Positions 52,871 to 63,690 of a stretch of 64,000 bases of DNA are shown here, in pieces; positions within the stretch are counted from its first letter, which is position 1; every line of letters begins with the position of its first letter. Source of the stretch: Microglena sp. YARC (Eukaryota > Chlorophyta > Chlorophyceae > Chlamydomonadales > Chlamydomonadaceae); contig CM039463.1 in the NCBI GenBank assembly GCA_022414725.1, positions 79,781,183-79,845,182 on the forward strand, given 5' to 3'. A model generated the notes under the pieces. It did no database searches. It was not told the DNA's origin and saw nothing but the letters and a program-made list of their open reading frames with translations. The position numbers and the translations under genes are program-made.

Positions 52871-55800
52871 GGACGTGGGAGGGGTGCAACCAACGTGTAC
52901 TTGTATGTGCACCAATTGTTAATGTGGCTTTGGTTTGGGAGTGGTCATTCCTGGGAGGGCCATAAGGTTTGCCGCCTCTGTGATTCCCAGTTGTGTGGTA
53001 GCGTACAGCACCTGAAGAGGGTTTAAAAACTAAAACCCTCATCCGCGCCGTCCGTGCCCCATTCATGTTGGTTGTGTATCTATTTCAGACCCCTAGTCTA
53101 CTCAGATACGCCCCATTTGATTTTTTTAAATTGTGAAAGGACAGTCACCCCAGGAAGTGGGTCTCCCAAAACAAACCAGGGACCTGGAGGATTCAGTTCG
53201 GAAGGCGTTGCCCCTCCTACAATAAAGTAGACGCAGTTATGTTATGTCCATTTTCAAGGTTAGGCAATAGGCGGTAGACCCCCTAGCTAGGCAACACGGA
53301 TACGTCCGCGTCCCATTCGGCGCATACCAACCCTGGCTATGACTTGCCATGTGACAGAGTTCAGGGGACGTGATGAGATCAGGAACGAAGTGTTTGAACA
53401 ACTGGACAAGTTAAAAGGGGCCGGGGGACGCTTCTAGAGAGAAGCGTCCTGATGGCAAACCCGAAACCCTTAGGTTACGGGAAAGGACAGACGCGATAGG
53501 TCGCGGAGTCAATAGGACGGGTAGAACCAACGAACAGCTAAAGCTGACACGATGACACGCCATGCTATGGCTGTTCCAGTCTTTTGCCCTATCTGCTGGA
53601 ATGTATGACTCTCAAATCTGGAGCACTGGTCTTATTCAACATCTTCTTGGTGCTACCAGCAGAGACCAAGTAGCATCTACAGATATGGCACATGACTTGA
53701 CTACTTGAGCCATGAGTCCTGTAGGGTTCATTCAATAATTTGCAGGAAATCGTCTTTCTTTGTATGCTCCCTGGTGTGTGTATCGCACGGGGGGGCTTTG
53801 AACGAGCAGCCCGGAGGTGGCTGAAAAACCATGTAACATTTAAGTTAAATTTGCAGGAATTGGTACCGGTAGTACGGCTATTAGCTTGTGCAACTATATA
53901 TAGTGATGAAGTGGACCCCAGCAACATGAGGCATTCGACAGAGGACCTGAGATCCAGTGGAATTGAGATATTAATGTAAAGTTGAAGCACGGAAGACCAT
54001 GTATCCGTACAGGTACTCAAACCCAAACTCTTTCAATACAGGGTGAACCAGTGGTTCACATGGGCCGGACCCATGTGAACCTTGTGAACAGGTTACAGCT
54101 CGGGTTACACAAATAAATTCCAATCTGTAACATTTCACCATAGCTTTCCTTTTCGGCTACGAGCAGCAGCCCGTAGGCAGCTCAAGGTGTTATAGTACGA
54201 CTTATACGTCGCACCTAGAGTGGCCAAGTGCGCTCCGGTCTGAATCCCCACCTGACTCTGTACCTCTTGCCTGACAGTGGCGTAGCCACCTGTCGTCGCG
54301 TGCACTACTGTCGCAGCACCTACTGTACTGCCGCCATCTCCTTCATTATCCAAGCCTCGCGCTTGCTAGTGTATTTTATCACTCTGTCAGATACAACCCT
54401 CGACGAGTCTGCAATCCATTCGTTCTATGAAACAATGAGCTAGCTACTGGGCTATACGCCTATGCCCCAAGATTTCAATATAACTATACATGAGCATCCC
54501 CGTAGTACGTTGCACTGGCATGATGTGTCCACGGTGCCTACAACTGCATGCATCGGCGGTGATTATTTTCAATGAGGTGGTCTTACGGTGGCTATAGCTA
54601 GCTCCGGCTTACGCTGTGGTGTCCTTAACTTCACGTCCTGTGAGTATCTGTATTACACGGATGTAACAATTTCAATTACATGAGCTTCCGCCAGCTTCAC
54701 GATGCACCACGTTGCTAAAGGTTTGACTTGGTATGAACTAGAACACCTGGTGAGCTGCCGAGAAGCTGCATCTGGTAGCTGAAAAAGAGAGCAAAAGAAA
54801 AGCTGAAAAAGAAAGCAACCCCCTACCCCTGCCGGGGCATTCATTATTGTTAGAATGGTGAACTACAGGCACACGGATGCTATATCTGCATCTAGATATA
54901 GATGCGGATATAGCATCCGTGTGCCTGTAGTTCACCATTCTGACAGCGACCCATGTGAACCTTGTGAACAGGTTACATTTTGGTTTATGTTTACCAGTGT
55001 AAAATACATTTCAATCTTCAGCATTGTAACTTGAACTTGAACTTGGTTACATAGCTTCAGCCAGAAATTTGGCTGCTCGCCGTCAGCATTTTAATCAGAA
55101 TGTGAAGTCCTCTATAGCTGAAGTCAGGGACCCATCTCCTGGGGTGAGAATCCCCTCAACCAAAAACACACTTTTAACACTTTGTAACTGCTTTATAATC
55201 TGCATTGTTTGCTCACTGGTTTCCACAGCACGTGAGGTCTTATAATTGGAAGACGGTGAGCAGCCTAGAGTAGGCTGAAAAACCATGTAACAATCCGATA
55301 CAAAAACAAACTACCCCCCTCATTCCATTGTTGTGGTAGAGCGCAGTATATCTATATACAAAGAAATCATGGTCGTGGTCGCGGTCGTGGTCGTGGTCGT
55401 GGTCGTGGCGCTGTCATCGCGTAACCGACTTAACCAACTTCCCGCCCAGCCAATTTCCGCTTTTAATACCTCCTCCTCCAACTTCTGCCTAATTTAGCCT
55501 CCTGCGAATTCGGCCTAATGCGACCTCCGCCTCATGCGTATTATTCTTGTTGCGCATCCCGCCCGATTTCTCCTTTTCCCGCCTGCGTTCATCCACCTGA
55601 TTTCGGCAGCGCAATAGTCCGTCTTCATACAAGCTTTCCCCCCTGCTTCTCTGCGAAATCTTTCCCTTGTATCAAGACACTTGTCGCTGTGCACAACGAA
55701 AGGTGACATGGTCAGTCAGCCAACCTGCCTGAATTTTTCAAATTCCATCCATCCCATATCACAAACTTGAATGCAACTTCTTCCCAGTACATTGAGAAAC

Positions 55801-57582
55801 TTGACGCTGCGCATTGTACCATAGCGAGAATGCGGCAAAGTTGAATGGTCGAACCAAGCCATGTTACCAAGTCTCAGATCGAGTTCGCTAATTCACTTCG
55901 GGAGCACTTCGGGTGAACAGGATAGCTCATCGGCCGAACTGAATACATGCTCGCGAAGAAGAAGCTTCAGGTATGTAACATGTAAGGTATGTACCATTGC
56001 GATTGCGCAGTTTCAGTTTTCTCTGTGGGGTCGGCTATCGATCGCAGCGGAAGTGGCAGGGAAGCAGGAAAGAGGATGCAGGCTTGGAAATTTCGCCGTC
56101 CGTTGCTATCAGCGGAGTCGGATTAAGCACACACGTTGTCGATGGGTTGGATCTGCAGCATGCCCTTCGTCCCGTTTGCCTCTCAGCTATGGCAAAGCCC
56201 TCAGCTGAAGTGTGTGTGTGGGGGGGGGTGGGGTGGGGTGGGGGTGGGGGGGGGGGCAGATGGGAAGAAGTAGGGGAGTGTGAGTGTGTGCTGGTAGGTG
56301 CATGTAGGAGGAGGGGAAGGATGAGAGTGGGGAGAGGGAGGGGGCTGGTGGGATGACTGGGGTTTGGGAAGGGGTGGGGCAGGAAATATGTCAGGAAGAG
56401 CAAGGGAGTATGTTTATTTGTGGGTGGGGGCACATGGCTGGGTGGGGTGGGGGTGGAGAGAACTGGGGGGGAGGGGGGTGGGGAGGGGGTGGAAGTACGG
56501 TAGTATGTGGGTGCTTGTGGGTGCACAAGGGAGACCATCGCAAGGCATAGGCGTCCTTCAGTGTTTTCACTTCGCATGCACTGCAGAGAAAACCGGTGTA
56601 AACCGTTATGTAACCCAGCCGAAAACAGGTGTGGCCAACGGGAGGGAGGGGGAGGGGAAGGCGCGGGGCGACAGTGTTTTGAGTTGGGGTAACATCATGG
56701 CTGTGTGTTCATGTGAGGGGTGGGGGTGAGGACAAGCGTAAAACATTCTGTTACCCAGCCCCAAACAGGTGTGGCCAAAGTCAAAACGGGCACAGTACTA
56801 TGATTGGGGTGGGTATGTTTTGTCTACGTGTGTGTAGGTGTGGCCACCGGCCACACAGGCTACCGTACTAGTAATTATATCAATATTCTCCAAATCGCAG
56901 TCACAGGTTCGAATCTGCTGAGTGCGCTGCCTGGTTTCGGTGGCTATCGCACGGGGGGACTTCAAAAAACTGGAAAACGACCAACTCCATCCCCTCAACA
57001 AAAAACAGACTCGTATTACCCAAACCTGTAGCACTTTCTACTCCGCTCACCGTAGTTCGCTCCCCGGTATCGCACGTCGGGGCTTGGAATGAGGGCGCAA
57101 CACCCATATAACAATCAAATCCAATGCAAAAACTAAGTACCGGATTACTCCCAATTTGGTCGCGTTTACATTTATACATCATCCTGGTAAAACAAAATTA
57201 ACTGCCGGAAACGGCGAGCAGCCAAATTGCTGCCCGAGGCTATGTAACAAAGTTCAAGTTCTACCCCCCTCATAGTGGTAGAACGAGGTATATAAATGCC
57301 CCCCAATTCCCAGTCACAGGTTTGAATCTGCTTAAGAGTGTGCTCCCTGTTTTTCAGTGTCTTTTATAATGGGGGACTCCTAAAAAATTGTAGATGGCGA
57401 GCCCACAGTCGAAAAACAAGGAAACAATCCAATTAAATCCCAAAGCAAACTACCTCCTCATATTTGTAGAGCGAATTATATAAATGGTCTTCAAATCCCA
57501 GTCACATGTTTGAATCTGCTTCGTGCACTCCCTGGTTTCCGTGGCACAGGGGGACTTCAAACAATCGGTACAAGGTGAGCAG
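52871..57582. other. TE-rich intergenic region
   Basis: No gene is supported. Holds a GTTGTGAAAGG-family copy (53125-53230), GAGCAGCCCGGAGGTGGCTG / AAAACCATGTAACA repeats (53795-53850, 55250-55300), a pair of CCCATGTGAACCTTGTGAAC repeats (54068, 54949), a palindrome (54852-54941), a GTCGTGGTCGTGG microsatellite (55370-55410), a GCTTCAGCCAGAAATTTGG fragment (55025-55095), and a G-rich tract (56215-56520). Possible short exons near 55950-56200 are discussed under rejected items. Confidence 0.5.
54852..54941. repeat. 90-bp near-perfect palindrome
   Basis: 45-bp arms (AGAATGGTGAACTACAGGCA ... and its reverse complement ... TGCCTGTAGTTCACCATTCT) with about two mismatches next to the centre and no spacer. 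It would extrude as a cruciform or fold into a long hairpin RNA. Confidence 0.95.
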
Positions 57583-57880
57583 CAGGGGACTTCAAACGGA
57601 CCCCAGGGGTTGCGTCCTGGGACGCACCCTAATTCGGTAGGTTGCGTCCTGGGACGCACCCAATACGGTATGTTGCGTCCTGGGATGCATTCAAATCTGT
57701 AGGCTGCGTCCAACTATAAACAGAACCTTTAGCCCACGGCATTGGAGTGGTGGTGGACCAATCAACTGCTGGGTGAGACGCAACTAACATCCTGAACCTG
57801 CGTCTGGGACGCAACCAACATCCCGAACCTGCGTCTGGGACGCAACGGACCCTTCCCATGTTGCGTCCTGCACTACCCTG
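57583..57880. mobile_element. hAT-like element with GTTGCGTCCTGGGACGCA repeats
   Basis: 298 bp, CAGGGGACTTCAAACGG ... GTCCTGCACTACCCTG, flanked by GTGAGCAG on both sides (57575-57582, 57881-57888). The inside carries six or so copies of TGCGTCCTGGGACGCA-type palindromes. No coding capacity. Confidence 0.8.
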
Positions 57881-57888
57881 GTGAGCAG

Positions 57889-58075
57889 CAGGGTACTTCA
57901 AATGGCCGAATTGGCCAGCGCTTTAGCGCACTTGAAAACAAAAAAACTGCGCTTTGTAGTGCAAAAAGCGCAAAAATTGCTTGCAGCGCCCACAAGGGGT
58001 TGCAAAAAACTGCGCTTAAAGCGCAGAGGGGGTCAAAAAGTCAGCGCTCAAAAGCGCGCGCTTTGAATTACCCTG
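57889..58075. mobile_element. hAT-like MITE, CAGGGTAC family
   Basis: CAGGGTACTTCAAATGG ... GCTTTGAATTACCCTG, flanked by GTGAGCAG (57881-57888) and ATGAGCAG (58076-58083). Directly abuts the previous element, sharing the 8-bp sequence between them. Confidence 0.9.
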
Positions 58076-58240
58076 ATGAGCAGCCCACAATGGCACAGTC
58101 GGCTGGAAAACATGTAACAATTCAATTTATATTCAAACTACTGTTACTAGCCAACAATTGGTAGACGGCGAGCAGCAGTTGGCTGAAAAACCATGAAACA
58201 ATTCAAACCAATTCCAACTAGCGTTAGTAGCGCGTGTTAC

Positions 58241-58435
58241 CAGGGTACTACTTCTTGCCAAATTGGCCAGCGCTTAAAGCGCACAAATGTCAAATTGGTC
58301 AGCGCTTTTTAGTGCAAAAAGCGCAAAAACTGCGCGCTGCGCCCACAGGGAGTTGAAAACATTGCGCGAAACGCGCAGAGGGGCTCAAAAAGGCAGCGCG
58401 GCACCGCGCTGCCGCGCGCGCTTAGTAGTACCCTG
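58241..58435. mobile_element. hAT-like MITE, CAGGGTAC family
   Basis: CAGGGTACTACTTCTTGCC ... TTAGTAGTACCCTG. No clear 8-bp duplication; instead TCCAACTAGCG-x-x-AGTAGCGC-x-TGTTAC occurs on both sides, so the locus was rearranged after insertion. It ends 8 bp before the stop codon of the J-protein gene. Confidence 0.85.
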
Positions 58436-58442
58436 CTTCCAA

Positions 58443-61400
58443 CTAGCGAGAGTAGCGCTTGTTACCCGCCTGCTTGGATTTTGTCCTCGTAGGCACCCCG
58501 TGGCTGCCCGGGCTGGCCCTAGCTGTTCCATCTGCCATTGTGAATTTGAAAGAGGGTCTGCAGGAGTTGGATTCTACTAATTGGCCTTGGGAGCTGTAGA
58601 ACATGTTTGTGCAGCGCGCGTACTCGGTGACGTCGTAGATGACCTGGCACAGCAGGGGTGAAGGACAGATGGCTCAGGTGAGAGGTCAAGAACAAAGGCA
58701 ATACACTATTTGAATTCCAAACAAGGTTTAGTTGGCCAATGTAATTGCATCCCAAACCTAAAAATCGATTTTTGCCCCCCCCTTTTCAGAATGTATTTTA
58801 TATACTCCGGGTCCAGGTTTTGGATGTGAGGTAGTGTGGTGGGGCATCCGGGATGTGGGTGCAGTTGGTGAGGATGGGGATCGTGGGTGAGGGCGAGGGT
58901 TGTGGTTATGGTTCAGGGTGAGAATGGGGTTGGGGGTGAGGGTGGGGGTGAGGGTAGGGTTGAGGGTAGGTGGTGAGGGAGAGGGGTGAGGGGCGAGGGT
59001 GAAGGGTGGTGGTGAGGGTGGTGGGGGGTGAGTGTGAGTGTGAGTGTGCAGTTGTTGCGTTAGGGTTAAGGTTGAGGGATAAGGTTGAGGGTCGAGGTGC
59101 GTGCCAGGAAGGGGTGAGGGAGAGGATGGAGGTGGGGTTTGGGAGGGGTTTAGTCTGACTACCATGGGTAGGTCCTAATCAGCCTCGGACTACAATACGC
59201 CTGAAGCAAGGAAGGCGGAGGGGGATAAATGGTTTTGCCTTTTTTTTGCTTCTTTAGCTTTCTTTTGCCTTCTTTAGCCCTCTTTTCCTTTCTTTTCCTT
59301 TCTTTCCAGGCAGGGAGTTTGTCTGCCGTGGCCAACATGGGTAGTGGTGAATGTTTGTTTGGTCGTGGGTTGGTATCTCTCACCAACCCTAAGTGCACCT
59401 ACTTTGCATATTGTAGGAGTGGCACCACCATTCGAACTGAATCCTCCGTGTCGCTAGTTTGTGTCGGGAGACCCACCTCCTGGGCTGAAAGTCCTTTCAC
59501 AACTAAAACAAAATAAAAATCTCCTTCTGCTGTTGCTTTATTTTTGGCGGAGCCCCCCTTCTGGGTAGCGGGAGCCCCCAGGGTCACCCCGTTGTCCGAT
59601 CATCCGAGCACAATAAACCCTGGCCCTAACTGTCGTAAACCCTGGCTTCGGTCCGCTGCACTCGATTCCGTTGCCACCTGTCACATAGCCAAAAATCTCC
59701 ACCATTTTTCCGCGTTGCTTGGGACTTTTATTTGCGCCTTGGACTTTTATTTTTACTACCATTCAACTTACCCCGGAGGAACACACATAGACCTTCTTGG
59801 CAGAAAAGAAACCTCTCAGCTCAATCCATCCGTCCCCGTCCTTTGCTGTATGGAAGAGATCACACGAAGAGCAGAAGCGGGCCCTTGACCTTTCAGGCAA
59901 ATAGTAAGTGAGGGGTGAGAGGGGAGTGAGGGGTGAGGGGTGAGTGAGAGGTGACGGGTGAGGGGTGGGTGAGAGGTGAGGGCTGTATGGAAGAGTTCAC
60001 ATGTTTCAGGCAAAGGATAAGCAGAGGATAAGCAAAGGATAAGCAGAGGATAAGCAAAGGATAAGTGAGGGGTAAGAGGTGGAGGTGTGGGGGGTGGGGG
60101 GTGGGAGGGAGCAGACAAAGGGGTAGAGAGTAAACATAGGTCCCCATCCTCCGAAAAATGTATGGAAGAGATCACATGTAGAGCAGAAGGGAGCCCTTGG
60201 TTTGATTTGGTGGTTTGACTTGGTTAGACTTGGTTTGCATTGGCTTTTTGTGTTTTTACCTGCTTTGGCTTGGTTTGGCTTGGTTTGATTTGGTGGTTTG
60301 ACTTGGTTCGCCTTGGGTTGCATTGTATTGTTGTTGTTTGACTTGCGTTGAGCTGCGAGATCACATGTAGAGCAGAAGCGAGCTCTTGACCTTTCAGACA
60401 AATGAGGGGAGAGTCTGAGGTGAGGGGTGAGTGAGGGGTGAGGGCTTGGTGAGAGGTGAGGGGTGAGTGAGGGGTGAGTGAGGGGTGAGGGCTTGGTGAG
60501 AGGTGAAGGCTGTATGAAAGAGATCACATGTAGAGCAGAAGGGATCCCTTGACCTTTCAGGAAAATGAGGGTTGAGTGAGGGTTGAGGGGTGGGTGAGAG
60601 GTGATGGGTGATGGGTGAGGGGTGGGTGAGAGGTGAGAGGTGGGCGAGAGGTGAGGGGTGAATCATAAGTGAGGGGTGAGTGAGGGGAGAGGGGTGAGAG
60701 GTGAGGGGTGAGTGAGAGATGAAGGGTGAGAGGTAGGCGAGGGGTGAGGTGGGTGAGGGGTGAGTGAGAGGTGAGGGGTGAGTGGGAGGAGAGGGGTGAG
60801 TGAGAGGTGCAAGGTGGGTGAGGGGTGAGAGGTGAATGAGAGGTGAGAGGAAAATAATACGTGAGGAGTGAGTGAGGGGTGAGGGGTGAGTGAGAGGTAG
60901 GCGAGGGGTGAGGTGGGTGAGGGGTGGATGAGAGATGAGGGGTGAGTGAGAGGACAGGGGTGAGTGAAAGGTGTAAGGTGGGTGAGGGGTGAGAGGTGAA
61001 TGAGAGGTGAGAGGCAAATAATAAGTGAGGAGTGAGTGAGGGGTGTGGGGTGAGTGAGAGGTGAATGAGAGGTGAGGGGTTAATGATAAGTGAGGGGTGA
61101 GTGAGAGGTAAGGGGTGAGTGAGAGGTGAGGGGTGAGTGAGAGGTGAGGGATGAGATGGGTTAGGGGTGAGGGGTGAGTGAGAGTTGAGGGATGAGATGG
61201 GTTAGGGGTGAGGGATGAGTGAGAGGTGACGGGTGAGGGGTGAGGGGTGAGTCAGGGGTGAGGGGTGAGTGGTAGGTGAGGGATGAGTGAGAGGTGAGGG
61301 GTGAGTGAGGGGTGAGGGGTGAGTGAGATGTGAGGGGTGAGTGAGAGGTGAGGGATGAGATGGGTTAGGGGTGACGGATGAGTGAGAGGTGACGGGTGAG

Positions 61401-63177
61401 GGGTGAGGGGTAAGGGGTGAGTGAGAGGTGAGGGGTGAGTGAGGGGTGAGGGGTGAGGGGTGAGTGAGGGGTGAGTGAGGGGTGAGGGGTGAGGGTGAGT
61501 GAGGGGTGAGGGGTGAGGGGTGAGGAGTGAGGGGTGAGGGGTGAGTGAGGGGTGAGTGAGGGGTGAGGGATGAGGGGTGAGTGAGAGGTGAGTGAGGGGT
61601 GAGGGGTGAGTGAGAGGTGAGTGGAGGTCGAGGGGTGAGGGGTGAGGGGTGAGTGACAGGTGACGGGTGAGGGGTGAGGGTGAGTGAGGGGTGAGGGGTG
61701 AGGGGTGAGTGAGGGGTGAGGGGTGAGGGGTGAGTGAGAGGTGAGTGAGGGGTGAGGGTGAGTGAGAGGTGAAGGGTGAGTGAGGGATGAGGGGTGAGGG
61801 GTGAGCGAGGGGTTAGGGGTGAGGGATGAGGGGTGAGTGAGAGGTGAGGGATGAGGGGTGAGGGGTGAGTGAGGGGTTAGGGGTGAGTGAGAGGTGACGG
61901 GTGAGGGGTGAGGGGTGAGTTAGGGGTGAGTGAGGAGTGAGGGGTGAGTGAGAGGTGAGAGGTGAGGGGTGAGGGGTGAGAGGTGAGGGTGAGTGAGGGG
62001 TGAGGGTTGAGTGAGAGGTAAGGGTTGTGTGAGAGGTGAGGGGTAAGGGGTGAGTGAGGGGTGAGGGGTGAGTGAGGGGTGAGGGGTGAGGGGTGAGTGA
62101 GGGGTGAGTGAGGGTGAGGGGTGAGGGGTGAGTGAGAGGTGAGTGAGTGAGGGGTGAGGGTGAGGGTGAGGGGTTGAGGGGTGAGGGGTGAGTGAGAGGT
62201 GACTGGTGAGGGGTGAGGTGGTGAGGTGAGGTGAGTGAGGGGTGAGGGCGTGAGTGAGGGGTGAGGGGTGAGTGAGGGGTGAGGGGTGAGTGAGAGGTGA
62301 GTGAGGGGTGAGGGGTGAGTGAGAGGTGAGGGGTGAGGGGTGAGGGGTGAGGGATGAGTGAGAGGTGGGGGTGAGGGGTGAGTGAGGGTGAGGGTGAGGG
62401 GTGAGGGGTGAGTGAGCGGTGAGGGGTGAGTGAGAGGTGACGGTGAGGGAGTGAGGGATGAGTGAGGGGGTGAGTGAGGGGTGAGGGGTGAGTGAGGGGT
62501 GAGGGGTGTTAGGGGGAGTGAGGGTGAGGGTTGAGTGAGAGGTGAGGGGTGAGGGGTGAGTGAGAGGTGAGGGGTGAGTGAGGTGAGGGTTGAGTTGAGG
62601 TGAGGGTTGAGTGAGAGGTGGGTGGGTGAGGGGTGGGGTGAGGGTGGGTGAGGGGTAAGGGGTGAGGTGGGTGAGAGTTGAGGGGCGGGTGAGAGTTGAG
62701 GGGTGGGTAAGAGGTGAGAGGTGAGAGGTGAATGATAAGTGAAAGGTGGGTGAGGGGTGAGTGAGGGTTGAGGGCTGAGTGAGGGTTGAGGGGTGGGTGT
62801 GAGGTGATGGGTGAGAGGTGAGGGGTGAGGGGTGAGTGACAGGTGAGTGAAAAGATAGTGAGGGGAAAGGTGTGAGTAAGAGGTGTAATGCCACTGACGT
62901 GAGATGGTGTGAGAGAAAGGGGGATGGGGTGGGGTGGGGTGGGGAGCAGATAAAGGGGGGGAGAGTGAAAAGAGACTCACGGCTTTATCTTTGTCGGAAT
63001 GCCCAAGTGGGTCCTCCCACAGCATTGGCAGGGCATGGACATGGAAGACATCGCCTCCCCTCGCGTTGAAGTGCATCCACTAGGGTGGGCCTGGGCGTGT
63101 GACTGAGCAGGCTTCAACGAGTCAAGCTCCTTGTCGTACTGTCGTCGCTTATCGGGGTCAGACAGCACATTGTACGC
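58443..63177 (-). CDS. DNAJC14-like J-protein with Jiv90 zinc-binding domain (5' part off right edge)
   Basis: Hsp70 co-chaperone. Three exons in phase: 63177-62981, 59889-59772 and 58643-58443. The first has the J-domain end AYNVLSDPDKRRQYDKEL and the first zinc pair CQCCGRTH...PTKIKP; the second has ARFCSSCDLFHTAKDGDGWI (second zinc pair and the GDGW motif) and KVYVCSSG; the third has VIYDVTEYARC, RPSFKFTMAD and a basic tail to the stop at 58443. This order matches the Jiv90 region of animal DNAJC14 and its plant relatives (CDC-x-x-H-x-A-x-x-GDGW ... VYDVTEWA-x-C). The HPD part of the J domain and any membrane helices lie upstream, outside the window. The 3.1-kb first intron is mostly minisatellite. 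Confidence 0.9.
58878..59150. repeat. GGTGAGGGTGAGG low-complexity tract
   Basis: GAGGGTGAGGG and GGGTGAGTGTG repeats in the last intron of the J-protein gene; C/T-rich on the transcript strand. Confidence 0.85.
59905..62870. repeat. 2.9-kb GTGAGGGGTGAGTGAGAG minisatellite
   Basis: Built from GAGGGGTGAG, GTGAGTGAGG and AGTGAGAGGTGA subunits, without a single fixed period, filling the J-protein intron. On the transcript strand it is CTCACCCCTCACTCAC, a continuous pyrimidine-rich run leading to the exon acceptor. It generates long Pro/Ser/His-rich artefact frames. Confidence 0.95.
59985..60565 (-). repeat. Echoes of J-protein middle exon head
   Basis: Copies of the exon's first 40-60 nt (SRARFCSTCDLFHT) at about 60137-60195, 60355-60405 and 60506-60565, plus a truncated one at 59985-60015. 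Two retain the acceptor side (CCTGAAAGGTCAAG or TCTGAAAGGTCAAG). All lie upstream of the true exon, embedded in the minisatellite. Confidence 0.88.
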
Positions 63178-63189
63178 CTAGGTGGGTGG

Positions 63190-63211
63190 GTGGTGGGTGT
63201 GTTTGTTTGTT

Positions 63212-63261
<50 letters not shown>

Positions 63262-63290
63262 GGTGGGGTGGGGGTGGGGTGGGGGTGATA
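63190..63290. repeat. (GT)n and GGGGTGG tract
   Basis: About 20 GT units followed by GGGGTGGGGGTGG, directly upstream of the exon at 63177; on the transcript strand it forms a (CA)n plus C-rich acceptor region. Confidence 0.92.
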
Positions 63291-63419
63291 GGATGGGTGC
63301 TATTTCAGGATCAAAGACTGCTATTCAGATGGACATACAGGATAAATGAAAGCTTTTTACAAAATTGGTGACGAATTTTGGTCAGTAGACCATCGACAGA
63401 CCAAGCGATATTGAACAAG

Positions 63420-63530
63420 CGAACAGTCTCTAAGGTCAGACAACACATTGTACTGTCCACACAACACATTTGTACTGTCACACAAACACATTGTACTGTC
63501 ACACAACACATTGTACGCCTGGGTGGGTCA
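63420..63530 (-). repeat. Echo of J-protein exon head with acceptor
   Basis: On the minus strand CCACCCAG then GCGTACAATGTGTTGTGTGA repeats the true exon start (CCACCTAG then GCGTACAATGTGCTGTCTGA); the 20-25-bp ACAATGTGTTGTGTGACAGT core is then repeated three more times. Confidence 0.82.
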
Positions 63531-63554
63531 CATGATGAGTCTTATGAGGCTATT

Positions 63555-63690
63555 ACTATTGTTGTTTCGGGGGTTGTGGTGGTGGTGGTTGCTGTTGTGG
63601 TGGTGGTGGTTGTTGTGGTTGTTTTTGTTGTTACTGTTGTTACTGCTGTTGCTGCTGCTGCTGTTGTTGTAGTTGTTGTAGTAGCTGCAT
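63555..63690. repeat. GTT/GGT trinucleotide repeat
   Basis: Imperfect GGTGGTTGTTGTTG and GCTGCTGCTG repeats. Intronic or upstream relative to the J-protein gene. Confidence 0.9.

Noticed and set aside
55948..56240. Possible plus-strand exon pair (MLAKKKLQ, donor GTATGT, then acceptor GCGCAG and an open frame)
   Set aside because: Splice signals fit, but two downstream frames are equally plausible, no family is recognised, and the following sequence is a G-rich tract with no further exon.
60394..63076. Minus-strand Ser/Pro/Leu/His frames of 200-400 codons
   Set aside because: Translation of the GTGAGGGGTGAG minisatellite inside the J-protein intron. The frame starting MHFNARGG overlaps the true J-protein exon out of frame.
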